A stretch of 64,000 bases of DNA from Aromatoleum tolulyticum. GTDB lineage: Bacteria; Pseudomonadota; Gammaproteobacteria; Burkholderiales; Rhodocyclaceae. The stretch covers positions 124,001 to 188,000 of the forward strand of contig NZ_FTMD01000009.1 in NCBI RefSeq assembly GCF_900156155.1, given 5' to 3'. The translations under genes were made by a program, and so were the position numbers. The notes below the pieces were generated by a model, which worked only from the letters and a program-made list of their open reading frames with translations, did no database searches and had not been told where the DNA came from. Of the stretch, positions 57,601 to 64,000 are shown piece after piece; the first letter of the stretch is position 1; each line of letters opens with the position of its first letter.

Positions 57601-60396
57601 ATCGAGGCTGAAAAACGCCTCGTACGGCAGGCAGGCCAGCTCGAACCCCACCTGCATCAAGCGCCGTGCCGCCGAATTTGCAACCGCTGCGAGGTGCTGG
57701 CGCAACAGCACTTCATCCGGCTTGCGCAACAGATCGACAATGGCGGCGCACAGCGACGGGACCAGCAGGATGCCGATCACCGTCACGGTCCACAACCACG
57801 CCGGCGACATCAGCATCCATCCGCACAGCAACAGCAGCGTCAGCGCCGCCGGAACGAGGCTGCGGCGCAGGTTGTCGACCAGCTTCCACTGCGAGAGCAT
57901 CGACAGCGGGTTCGGCCGGCGGCCGCCCCCCTCGCCCGGAACGCGCCGCAGCAACCATCCCGCCAGCTGCCAGTCGCCCCGGATCCAGCGATGACGGCGG
58001 CTCACGTCCGCGCTGTAGCGGGCGGGATAGTCCTCGTACACCTGCACGTCGCTCAACAGCCCGGCACGCGCGTAACAGCCTTCGAGCAGGTCGTGACTGA
58101 GGATGCGATTTTCCGGAAAGCAGCCGTCGAGCGCCTGCTCGAACGCATCGACGTCGTAGATCCCCTTGCCGATGAACGAGCCTTCGCCGAACACGTCCTG
58201 ATAGACGTCCGACACCGCGCGCGTGTACGGGTCGATGCCCGGTTCGCCGCCGTACAGGCGCGCATAGCGCGAACGGTTCGTCCCCGGCAGGCTGACCGAC
58301 ACGCGCGGCTGGAGGATGGCATAGCCTTCGCACACGCGACACTTGTCCTTGTCGTAGCATGCACGATTCAGTGGATGCGCCAGGGCGGCGACAAGCTGCC
58401 GCGCCGTATCGCGCGGCAATTGCGTGTCCGTATCCAGGGTGATCACGTACTTCACGCCGGACAGGATCGCCGTATCCCCGACGACGAGCGAAAAGTGCTC
58501 CCCGGCATCATCGCGCACGCGTCCCCGCAGCAGCGCGTTCAGGTCCGCGAGCTTGCCGCGCTTGCGCTCATGCCCCATCCACACCCGTTCCTGCGGGTTC
58601 CAGCGCCGCGGGCGGTGGAAGAGGAAGAATATGTCGCCCCGGATCCAGCCCTCGCCGCTGCCGTACTTCTCGTTCAGCGCTTCGATCCGCGTCCGCGCCA
58701 ACGCCATCAGCGGGCCGTCCTCGGGCAGCGATTCCTGCTGCGCGTCCAGAAAGTCGGTCAGCAGACCGAAGTGCAGGCTCGCATCGCGATTCGCCAGGAA
58801 CCGGACTTCCAGCGCCTCGACCAGATCCTCGACGTTTTGTGCACTGGTGAGCATGGTCGGCACCACCACCAGCGTGCGCGATTGCGCCGGGATGCCATCC
58901 GAAAAATCCATCCTCGGCAGCGGATGCGGCGCCACCAGCAGCGTTGCCAGCCAGTTCACCAGCGCCACGGCCAACTGGCTCACCGCCAGCAACACGACGA
59001 AGGCAATCGGCAGCAGCGCCCAGACGGATGTTCCGGCGTCTAGCGCCTGCGTCAGCAGGCACCCGGCAAGGATCAAGGTGATCAGCGCGATCGCGCCCAG
59101 ATACGTGACCAGCGGAATCCGGCCTGTCTTCCGGCGCAAGGCCTCGAAGCTGGAATGACGGACTTCCGCCGCCTGCTCGAGCGCAGGCAGGCCCCGGTCG
59201 ATCAGGTAGTAGCCGACATGCCCGGCACGGCCAACGCTTCCGCTGACGGGATCGATGGCCGCGCCGGCCCTTGCCATCTCGACGACCGTCCGGGCGACCT
59301 CGCCCTCCGTCAGCCGCCCCTTCCGTGCGATCGCTTCCGTTGCATGGCGGTAGCGGTCGCGGGTCGCAAAGTCCATCCTGCCATAGACCCCGGCCGGATC
59401 CTCCAGCAGTGTCCGCTCGACGACGCTCATGCGCTCGACGAACTCGCGCCAGTCCATCGCGCCCAGAACGCGGAGACTGCCGATGCTGTTGCTGATGGAG
59501 ACCTGATCGGCGGCCTGTTGCTGGTTCTCCGACTGCACCATCTGTTCGATCGTCAGACCCGATTCGGAGAGTCGCTGCTCGATCCAGGTCAGCGGCAGGG
59601 CCAGTGCAGGCCCCCGCCCCTGCAGGCGGCGCGCGAGTTCGGCGACGAACGCGCTGACCATCGGCGGATCCGAACGCGCCATGTCCGCGATCACCAGGAT
59701 CAGGCTCTTCGGATCATTCTCGGCGGTCTCCGTCATCTGGTCCGCCCACGAATCGGCCAGATTGCGCTCCGCCCACCCGGCCGCGATCCGTACGCCGACG
59801 CGGCGCAGATTCTCGATCAATGCCAGCCGCAGCATGATCGGCACGGCCCACAATTCACCCAGCTTGAGGGGCGTCACGCTCTGGTAGGCCGCGACGAAGC
59901 GGCTGAGGCTTTCGGTATCCACGCGACCGTCGCCATGCGCCACCGCTTCCAGCGCAATGTCATAGACGCGCGGACGTCCGGCTGACACCCCCGATGTGCC
60001 CTCATCCAGCCGCGGCAGCTCCCGGCTGTAGCCTTTGGGCAGGTGCCGCTTGGCCGTGCCGATCTGTTCTTCGATGAGATAGAAATTGTCGAGCAGCCAG
60101 TCCCCCGCCGGCGTGATGCGGCGGTTCTCCGTCACCGCGACGGTCAACAGCCTGCACACGCCGACCAGGGCGCTCTCATTCGCCGCCAGTCGCCGCAGAA
60201 GCTGATCCGGGCCTCGTTCCGGGGCCAATCGGTGTGCGGCCGCGAGCGCCTTGCCATGCTGCTCCATCTGATCGGCGCTGAACAATTCCGATCGCAGCGG
60301 CGGTTCCTCGTCGGGCGAGATCCGTGGCCAGCCGCCGGCGCGAAGCTGCGTCTCCAACTGCTGCAAGTATGCGATGAGCTTCGTGCCGACGTTCAA
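51604..60396 (-). CDS. ndvB: Cyclic beta-1,2-glucan synthase (NdvB/ChvB-type)
   Basis: 2930 residues, one of the largest genes. N-terminal region, then membrane helices near residues 430-490 (YLGAIALITLILAGCLLTQAL) and 870-1080. A GT84 glycosyltransferase lies between: YVITLDTDTQLPRDTARQLV (about 655, DxD), RHRWIRGDWQLAGW (about 805). Then a glucoamylase-like domain (LLSWSGSMFEYLMPLLVMPS, about 1422) and C-terminal GH94 phosphorylase modules (GAGDWNDGMNLVG about 2605, GGWSWYTGSAGWMYR about 2832), which control ring size. Makes periplasmic osmoregulated glucans; fits the osmotic theme. Confidence 0.92.
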   Translation of the reverse strand: MNVGTKLIAYLQQLETQLRAGGWPRISPDEEPPLRSELFSADQMEQHGKALAAAHRLAPERGPDQLLRRLAANESALVGVCRLLTVAVTENRRITPAGDWLLDNFYLIEEQIGTAKRHLPKGYSRELPRLDEGTSGVSAGRPRVYDIALEAVAHGDGRVDTESLSRFVAAYQSVTPLKLGELWAVPIMLRLALIENLRRVGVRIAAGWAERNLADSWADQMTETAENDPKSLILVIADMARSDPPMVSAFVAELARRLQGRGPALALPLTWIEQRLSESGLTIEQMVQSENQQQAADQVSISNSIGSLRVLGAMDWREFVERMSVVERTLLEDPAGVYGRMDFATRDRYRHATEAIARKGRLTEGEVARTVVEMARAGAAIDPVSGSVGRAGHVGYYLIDRGLPALEQAAEVRHSSFEALRRKTGRIPLVTYLGAIALITLILAGCLLTQALDAGTSVWALLPIAFVVLLAVSQLAVALVNWLATLLVAPHPLPRMDFSDGIPAQSRTLVVVPTMLTSAQNVEDLVEALEVRFLANRDASLHFGLLTDFLDAQQESLPEDGPLMALARTRIEALNEKYGSGEGWIRGDIFFLFHRPRRWNPQERVWMGHERKRGKLADLNALLRGRVRDDAGEHFSLVVGDTAILSGVKYVITLDTDTQLPRDTARQLVAALAHPLNRACYDKDKCRVCEGYAILQPRVSVSLPGTNRSRYARLYGGEPGIDPYTRAVSDVYQDVFGEGSFIGKGIYDVDAFEQALDGCFPENRILSHDLLEGCYARAGLLSDVQVYEDYPARYSADVSRRHRWIRGDWQLAGWLLRRVPGEGGGRRPNPLSMLSQWKLVDNLRRSLVPAALTLLLLCGWMLMSPAWLWTVTVIGILLVPSLCAAIVDLLRKPDEVLLRQHLAAVANSAARRLMQVGFELACLPYEAFFSLDAIVRTAWRMLVGRRRLLEWKPSSEVDRELGERDRSEAAACWRSMWAGPVLAAATAAWLGVAAPMVLVAAGPVLLLWFASPGIAWWISRPLARRAAALTPDQSFFLRALARRTWAFFDTFVGADDHWLPPDNYQEYRVAAVAHRTSPTNIGMALLANLSAYDFGYITAGRLIERTTSTLRTMNALERHRGHFYNWYDTQTLHPLPPLYVSTVDSGNLAGHLLTLRAGLLALADERILTGQLFDGLRDTLTVFADVAETTTGKAAAGAWTEFRSALEAASAAPPDTLAAAQSTLMRLATGAGELAARVVAGLDVGDGPLPERDAKAEEARGWAQALERQCREALDELYFLAPWLAPPAAPDRAEAHVAERVGDCVAECADPSGIPTLRELAAAGSTRAQDRIAAIERLALQCGDFAAMDYEFLFDKTRHLLTIGYNVEERRLDASYYDLLASEARLCSFVAIAQGQVPQESWFTLGRLLTATGGEPVLLSWSGSMFEYLMPLLVMPSYDNTLLDQTCKAAVARQIEYGDQRGVPWGISESGYNTVDMHLNYQYRAFGVPGLGLKRGLADDLVIAPYASVLALMVAPEEACLNLQRLAAEGFLGKFGFFEAIDYTPARQRRGQSHVVVRSFMAHHQGMSLLALAYLLLDRPMQRRFESDRLFQAIMLLLQERIPKATALFAHTAQLSEVRATSVAAETQIRVFNTPHTPIPEVQLLSNGRYHVMVTNAGGGYSRWKDLAVTRWREDGTCDNRGTFCYVREVTGGAGGEFWSAAYQPTLKRPATYEAIFSEGRAEFRRRDAVGGGDGDFETYTEIVVSPEDDIELRRVRITNRSGLRREIEVTSYAEVVIAPPAADALHPAFSNLFVQTEILRERCAILCTRRPRSAGEQVPWMLHLMAVHGAAVGEASYETDRLRFIGRTRSAADPLAMGEPGPLSGTDGSVLDPVVAIRHRIALDPEQAVTIDIVSGISDTRDAAVSLVEKYFDRHLADRVFDLTWTHSQVMLRQLNASEADAQLHARLASSVIHANASLRADPAVLIKNRRGQSGLWGYAISGDLPIVLLQIGDSANIDLVRQLVQAHAYWRLKGLAVDLVIWNEEHSGYRQRLQDQIMGLIASGIEASVIDRPGGIFVRPAEQMSGEDRILLQSVARAIITDGRGTLVEQLDRRPLAEPRPPRFVPSRTPRTEGSSATAAPRRDLILFNGLGGFTPDGREYVMALAPGEVTPAPWVNVLANPHFGTIVSESGAAYTWSENAHEYRITPWHNDPVSDLGGEALYLRDEETGQFWSPTPLPAGAESSCVVRHGFGYSVFETQFAGIWSELRVFVALDAAVKFSVLKVRNESGRPRRLSVTGYVEWVLGDLGAKSAMHVSTEIDPRSGALYARNPYSMEFADRVAFFDVDDPTRNLSGDRMEFLGRNGTLRNPAAMGRSRLSGKVGAALDPCGAIQVSFELGDGHERDIVFRLGAGRNVEDAGKLVQRFRGSLAARGALEAVQQHWTHTLGAVQVETPDPSVNVLTNGWLVYQTLACRIWARSGYYQSGGAFGFRDQLQDVMALIHAEPALVRAHLLLCASRQFQEGDVQHWWHPPAGRGVRTRCSDDYLWLPLAVCRYVTGTGDFAVLDEAVHFLEGRPVNPEDDSYYDLPGRSVDVDSLYQHCVRAIRHGLSFGEHGLPLIGAGDWNDGMNLVGIKGKGESVWLGFFLCEVLRQFAGVARAHGDAAFADLCAEEGAQLRRNIEQHAWDGQWYRRAWFDDGTPLGSAGNVECRIDSISQSWSVLSGAGDTERSRMAMKSVDDHLVRRDYALVQLLDPPFDKSTLDPGYIRGYVPGVRENGGQYTHGAIWAAMAFAALGDGARAWELLTLINPVNHALSAQGVATYKTEPYVVAADVYALAPHIGRGGWSWYTGSAGWMYRLIVESLLGLRLAGDTLHLAPCLPADWHAYKIHYRYRDTVYHIAVAQTRVGDLGESGVNRVTVDGIERPDKAIALLDDRQEHLVEVSVHAK

Positions 60397-60461
60397 TTCA
60401 GGGGCCTTTTTCCAGAAAATGAAACTTCAATAAGGGCATCGCATCACGCGCGCGGGAACGC

Positions 60462-61685
60462 CTACTCTCCAAGCAACTCCGCCACCGACTCGAGTTGCTC
60501 CACATGCTGCGTCACCACTTTCACGATGACGGTGATCGGAATGCTCAACAACAAACCCCAGACCCCCCACAGCCATGCCCAGAACAGCAGCGAGACGAAT
60601 ACGGCGGCCGTGTTCATCCGGGCGATCCGCCCAGTCATCCAGGTGGTGACGAAGGTGCCGACGAAGGTCGCGATCGCCACCGACGCCCCCGCAACCAGCA
60701 GGGCCGTCGACAGGACGTCGAACTGCATGAAGGCCGCCATGCCGATGCCGGCGGCCGCCACGGCCGGACCGAAGTACGGGATGACGTGCAGCAGCCCTGC
60801 CGCCACGGCCCAGGCGCCGGCGTTATCGAGCCCCACCCAGTGCAACGTGATCCAGGTGAGCATGGCCACCAGCACATTGGTCGCCAGCAGCATGAACATG
60901 TAGCGCTGGATCGATTCGTTGATGTCGTCGAGGATATGCACGGTGATCTTCTTGCTCGAGATCGAGGGGCCCGTGAGGCGCACCAGCTTCCTCTTGTAGG
61001 TATCGCCGGAGAGCAGCAGGAAGAAAGTCAGGAACAGCACCATGGCTGCCTGGCCGATCAGCCCCACGGCTCCCATGGATCCCACCAACAGGAAGTTGCC
61101 GAGCTTGAAGCCGGGCGAATCGACGACGACGCGCGTGGGCTGCCGCGGCGCGGCGCCCATGCCGGCAGCCTGGCTCGTGACCTTCTCGATCTCGCTCGCC
61201 GCAGTCTGCACCTTTTGCATCGTGCTCGCCTCGCCTTTGCGCAGACTGGTGAGGCCGGCCGACAATTTGCTGACCGCTTCGGGCACCTGATCGAGGATCG
61301 TCTGCATCTGCCCGCGCAAGGAGAATGTCCCCAGGCCGAGCGCGCACACGACTCCCACCATCACCACCACGGACCCGACCACGCGCGGAACCCGGATCCG
61401 CTCGAGCCACACCACGAGCGGGTTCAGGGTGTAGGCGAACAGGATCCCGAGCAGCATCGAGATGAAGAAGCTCTGCGCCCACTCCAATACGAACACCACC
61501 GCCACGGTGGCGAGGATGCCCAGCGCCAGGCCTCGCGCATCCGTTCCCGCATCGACCGTGGGCGCGGTCGTGTCATCGGCAACCGCAGCCGGGATGACCA
61601 CCGCACCCGCGCCACCGTTTCCTTCACCGGCTTGGGGTTCCGGCTTCACGGGCGCTGCAGCCGGAATGTCGCCGGAGTGTGTCAT
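60462..61685 (-). CDS. AI-2E/PerM family permease (second copy)
   Basis: 407 residues. A 60-residue acidic/proline N-terminal extension precedes about eight helices; LGILATVAVVFVLEWAQSF, LLVAGASVAIATFVGTFVTT and FWAWLWGVWGLLLSIPITVI are typical. Only about one-fifth identical in appearance to the copy at 46936, so not a recent duplicate. Convergence or cotranscription with ndvB: it lies just upstream of ndvB on the same strand. Confidence 0.85.
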   Translation of the reverse strand: MTHSGDIPAAAPVKPEPQAGEGNGGAGAVVIPAAVADDTTAPTVDAGTDARGLALGILATVAVVFVLEWAQSFFISMLLGILFAYTLNPLVVWLERIRVPRVVGSVVVMVGVVCALGLGTFSLRGQMQTILDQVPEAVSKLSAGLTSLRKGEASTMQKVQTAASEIEKVTSQAAGMGAAPRQPTRVVVDSPGFKLGNFLLVGSMGAVGLIGQAAMVLFLTFFLLLSGDTYKRKLVRLTGPSISSKKITVHILDDINESIQRYMFMLLATNVLVAMLTWITLHWVGLDNAGAWAVAAGLLHVIPYFGPAVAAAGIGMAAFMQFDVLSTALLVAGASVAIATFVGTFVTTWMTGRIARMNTAAVFVSLLFWAWLWGVWGLLLSIPITVIVKVVTQHVEQLESVAELLGE

Positions 61686-61863
61686 CGTCCTCGCACCTCA
61701 GCGTACGCCTCGCGCTTGAGCGCCAAGCGTTACGTGGGATTCACAAGAGGTGTCGTGCCATTCGTTGAGCAGTTTCGCCGCGAAAAAACTCCGATGAACA
61801 GCAGCAGACCGTCGCGGCCACTCCCGAACCCTTGGTCCGACAGCGATCCGCGACGGTCAGTCC

Positions 61864-62178
61864 TCACTTGAGCCGCAGGTCGTTCTTGACCGACTTCACA
61901 CCGCCGACGCCGCGTGCCACCTGGGCCGCCTTGGCGATGTCGCCCTGCTCGGCAACAAAACCGCTCAGTTGCACGACGCCCTTGAACGTCTCGACGTTGA
62001 TTTCTGCAACTTTCAGCGAGGATTCCTTGAGGATCGCCGCCTTCACCTTCGTCGTGATGACGCTGTCGTCGATGTACTCAGCGGTCCCTTCCTGCTTCGG
62101 CGTGGATGAGCAGCCTACGGCCGTCACCAGCGTAAGGGCCAGGAAAAAAGCGGAAATATATTTGCCGAACTGTTTCAT
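61864..62178 (-). CDS. BON-domain lipoprotein
   Basis: 104 residues. Lipobox VGC after FFLALTLVTA; one BON domain (DSVITTKVKAAILKESSLKV, then VQLSGFVAEQGDIAKAAQVA, GVKSVKNDL). BON proteins such as OsmY and DolP bind membranes under osmotic or envelope stress. Confidence 0.92.
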   Translation of the reverse strand: MKQFGKYISAFFLALTLVTAVGCSSTPKQEGTAEYIDDSVITTKVKAAILKESSLKVAEINVETFKGVVQLSGFVAEQGDIAKAAQVARGVGGVKSVKNDLRLK

Positions 62179-62281
62179 GATGAATTCTCCAGTGATGCAT
62201 AAGAAAGGACTTCTTGCTTCTTGCCTGCGACGCCCTGCCGACTCGCTGTTACTGAAACGATTATCTGGGCCAGCCCATGAC

Positions 62282-62617
62282 TCAACGGCGGCTCATCAGG
62301 ATTCCGATGATGATTCCTGCGGCCGCCGCAATTCCGAGGACTTTCCAGGGGTTCTCCACTACGTACTCATGTGTGGCGTCTGCGGAGCGCCTGGCCTTTT
62401 CCGTAACCGCGAGTCGCGAGCTGTCGAGTCTGGATTTGGCCTCTCCCAGCTTTCCTTCGATCTTCGTGCGGACCGCGGCGAATTCCTCGGCGGTGGAATT
62501 GGCGACTTCCTTCAGCAGACCGTCGGCATCGGCGCCCACGCTTTTCAGATCCCTCACCAGCTTGTCTTTCATCTCTTCGACACTGCCATGGCCGTGGGTC
62601 AGATCCTTCATCGTCAT
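62282..62617 (-). CDS. DUF883/ElaB/YqjD family membrane-anchored protein
   Basis: 111 residues from ATG at 62615-62617, with CGGGAG upstream. Coiled helix (VEEMKDKLVRDLKSVGADAD, AKSRLDSSRLAVTEKARRSA) and one C-terminal membrane segment (VLGIAAAAGIIIGILMSRR). Relatives anchor to the inner membrane and bind ribosomes in stationary phase. Followed by the BON gene after 103 bases. Confidence 0.9.
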   Translation of the reverse strand: MTMKDLTHGHGSVEEMKDKLVRDLKSVGADADGLLKEVANSTAEEFAAVRTKIEGKLGEAKSRLDSSRLAVTEKARRSADATHEYVVENPWKVLGIAAAAGIIIGILMSRR

Positions 62618-62987
62618 GTCTCCCGGAGAAAATGAATGGGTGGGACGACAGTCGCGGCCGGACTTGCCACCGCAGCATCGCCATCGACGAGGAACCGATT
62701 TGCCGCGCTCGCTTGCGACATTTACACACATGTCGTTGCTGGCGGATGACCATACATCCAAGCCCCGGTACTCCTCTGGTATGCATCCTGTTCCTCACCA
62801 GGCATGCCGTCTGTGCGCTGGCGTACAGACGGGTGCAATCCAGTGAGTAGGATTGCAGACAAGCATGGGGCGACGACCCTACGGGAATCGCCGGTTGGTG
62901 CGTGCGCGCCGAGAAGAGCGGCATTGGCGCGCTTCGGGAGTTTTCCCGAACGCTGCGCTGCTCCGGCTCACTGTCGGGAGAAACAAG
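62618..62987. other. Divergent regulatory region without a gene (370 bases)
   Basis: Between the DUF883 gene and the DUF3309 gene. It holds operator L, the most symmetrical of all sites. No gene was seen in it. Confidence 0.6.
62811..62828 (+). promoter_or_regulatory. Operator L between DUF883 and DUF3309 genes
   Basis: CTGTGCG-CTGG-CGTACAG. TAGGAT (62848-62853) lies 37 bases from the left end toward DUF3309; CAGGAT on the minus strand (62785-62790) lies 38 bases from the right end toward DUF883. It may drive both. Confidence 0.65.
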
Positions 62988-63146
62988 ATGTCAATCGGAA
63001 CAATTCTGCTGATCATCCTGGTGTTGATGCTGATCGGCGCGATTCCAGCCTGGCCGCACAGCCGGGGTTGGGGATACGGTCCCAGCGGTGGTCTCGGGCT
63101 GGTAGTGCTGATCCTGCTCATCCTGCTGCTGTTGGGCAAGATATAG
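62988..63146 (+). CDS. DUF3309 small membrane protein
   Basis: 52 residues: TILLIILVLMLIGAIPAWPH, then a YGPSGGLGLVVLILLILLLL helix. The PxWPHSRxWGYGPSG core is diagnostic for DUF3309. GGGAG precedes the ATG. Function unknown; often in stress or plant-associated gene clusters. Confidence 0.92.
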   Translation: MSIGTILLIILVLMLIGAIPAWPHSRGWGYGPSGGLGLVVLILLILLLLGKI

Positions 63147-63263
63147 CGCGTTGTGGCGTCCGGCCCTGAGGGCGCTCAGGCAGACCATGCGGTGCGCAGC
63201 TCGGGTCGCAGTTCGGGCCTGTGATGTTCGCCGCGTGGCCTTCATTCAACGGGAGCAACAAAT

Positions 63264-63428
63264 ATGCTGTATTACGCCGCGGTGTTCCTGGTCATCGCAC
63301 TGATCGCGGGGGTGCTCGGCTTTACCGGCATCGCAGCCGGTGCCGTCGAGATCGCCAAAATCCTGTTCTTCATTTTCCTCATCCTCTTCATCGTCTCGCT
63401 TGTCATGGGATTCAGAGGTCGAAAGTGA
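63264..63428 (+). CDS. DUF1328 (YtjA-like) small membrane protein
   Basis: 54 residues: [40 protein letters not shown] and a MGFRGRK tail. Full match to DUF1328/UPF0391, two helices; many relatives are stress induced. GGGAGCAAC before the ATG. Confidence 0.92.
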   Translation: MLYYAAVFLVIALIAGVLGFTGIAAGAVEIAKILFFIFLILFIVSLVMGFRGRK

Positions 63429-63462
63429 CCGCACGGCCCCACGGAAACGGGGTCTGATGAAC

Positions 63463-64000
63463 TCAGGCCGCGTTTCCGGCGTTTCCCCGCGCAGCGCCCA
63501 GCTTGATGTCAAGATCACGTAGCGCCGTGCGCAATCCTTCTTCGATCACCGGATGATAGAGCGGCATCTCGCGCATCTGCGCGACCGTCATCCGGTTCTG
63601 CAGCGCCCAGGCAAGCAGGTGTGCCAGATGCTCGGCCGCGGGGGCCAGCATTTCCGCGCCCAGGAAGCGGCCGCTCGCGACCTCGCCATACAGATTCAGC
63701 AGGCCCTTGTTCCTGAGCAGGATGCGCGAACGGCCCTGGTCCTCGAAACTCGCCTGTCCGGTGGCGAAAGTGCCCGGTTTCAGCGCACGCAGGCCGCCCC
63801 CCACGATGCCGATCTGCGGATCGGTGAACACCACGCCGATGCGCGCGCGGCGCAGGCCCGGCTGCACTGCGCTGCCGAGCGCGAGGCGTGCGGCGTTGTG
63901 GCCGGCAATACGCCCCTCGTCGGTCGCCTCGTGCAGCAGCGGGATGTAGTTGCCGGCATCGCCCGCAATGAAGATCGGGCTTGCCCCGTCTGCGCTCACC
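63463..64000 (-). CDS. Dihydrolipoamide-dehydrogenase-like FAD/NAD disulfide oxidoreductase (N-terminus beyond window)
   Basis: C-terminal 178 residues only. IFIAGDAGNYIPLLHEATDEG is the second FAD motif, VVFTDPQIGIVG starts the dimerisation domain, and MPLYHPVIEEGL holds the catalytic His-Glu pair (H-P-x-x-E-E). The substrate (lipoamide, mercury, glutathione) cannot be told without the N-terminal cysteine pair, which lies outside. Convergent with DUF1328. Confidence 0.85.
   Translation of the reverse strand, partial: VSADGASPIFIAGDAGNYIPLLHEATDEGRIAGHNAARLALGSAVQPGLRRARIGVVFTDPQIGIVGGGLRALKPGTFATGQASFEDQGRSRILLRNKGLLNLYGEVASGRFLGAEMLAPAAEHLAHLLAWALQNRMTVAQMREMPLYHPVIEEGLRTALRDLDIKLGAARGNAGNAA

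Noticed and set aside
54532-59043. Plus-strand open frame of 1503 residues inside ndvB
   Set aside because: Arg/His/Gln-rich shadow opposite a clear GT84/GH94 gene; typical of antisense frames in GC-rich DNA.

Overview
The window looks like a chromosomal segment of a GC-rich betaproteobacterium, most likely Rhodocyclales (Azoarcus/Thauera/Aromatoleum type). This rests on the order rpsB-tsf-pyrH-frr-uppS-cdsA-dxr-rseP-bamA-skp-lpxD-fabZ-lpxA-lpxB-rnhB, on protein sequences typical of that group, and on polyhydroxybutyrate-related genes (phasin, depolymerase-like esterase). The genus is an inference from family knowledge; no database was searched. No rRNA, tRNA, CRISPR array, transposase or prophage gene was seen.

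Layout. (1) 1-1515: end of bioC and then bioD (biotin synthesis), followed by an inverted REP-like pair. (2) 1735-17143, minus strand: a compact housekeeping block for translation (rpsB, tsf, frr), UMP kinase, isoprenoid and undecaprenyl synthesis (dxr, uppS), phospholipid synthesis (cdsA), outer-membrane biogenesis (rseP, bamA, skp) and lipid A synthesis (lpxD, fabZ, lpxA, lpxB), then rnhB, a small membrane protein and a TrmH-type RNA methyltransferase. Many of these genes overlap by 4 bases. (3) 17438-20855, plus strand: map and glnD, divergent from rpsB. (4) 20901-23929, minus strand: a YqhA-type membrane protein, an NnrS-like membrane protein, a MIP18-type Fe-S assembly factor and a Crp/Fnr-family regulator. 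(5) About 24-64 kb: a long accessory region of stress and envelope genes, many of them small: a diheme cytochrome, a Na+/H+ antiporter, glycine-zipper lipoproteins, FecR/DUF6600 protein, a beta/gamma-crystallin protein, a transglutaminase-like protein, DUF1840, a fatty-acid desaturase, CsbD, an encapsulin-type ferritin without encapsulin, an AsmA protein, an Mla-like lipid ABC system, a sorbosone-dehydrogenase-like lipoprotein, a collagen-like lipoprotein, DUF3096, two AI-2E/PerM permeases, a phasin, CbpA/CbpM, a PHB-depolymerase-like esterase, a 2930-residue cyclic beta-1,2-glucan synthase, BON, DUF883, DUF3309 and DUF1328 proteins, and the end of a dihydrolipoamide-dehydrogenase-like gene.

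Main discovery. Reading the intergenic regions of part 5 shows a recurrent 18-base operator, 5'-NTGTGCG-N4-CGWACAG-3' in gene-facing orientation. I find 13 copies between 23,979 and 62,828, all intergenic, and none in the intergenic regions I read before 23.9 kb. The TGTNC-N6-GNACA core has Crp-type spacing. In nearly every case a -10-like hexamer (usually TANNNT) starts 37-38 bases after the distal end of the operator, which puts the operator centre near -41.5, the classic class II activation position. Divergent gene pairs carry one outward-facing operator each. The first operator lies directly upstream of the Crp/Fnr gene at 23189-23929, the obvious candidate regulator. I infer a local regulon in which this Crp/Fnr protein switches on a set of membrane, periplasmic and lipid-homeostasis genes, probably for envelope, osmotic or desiccation stress. 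I do not recall a described regulon with this operator.
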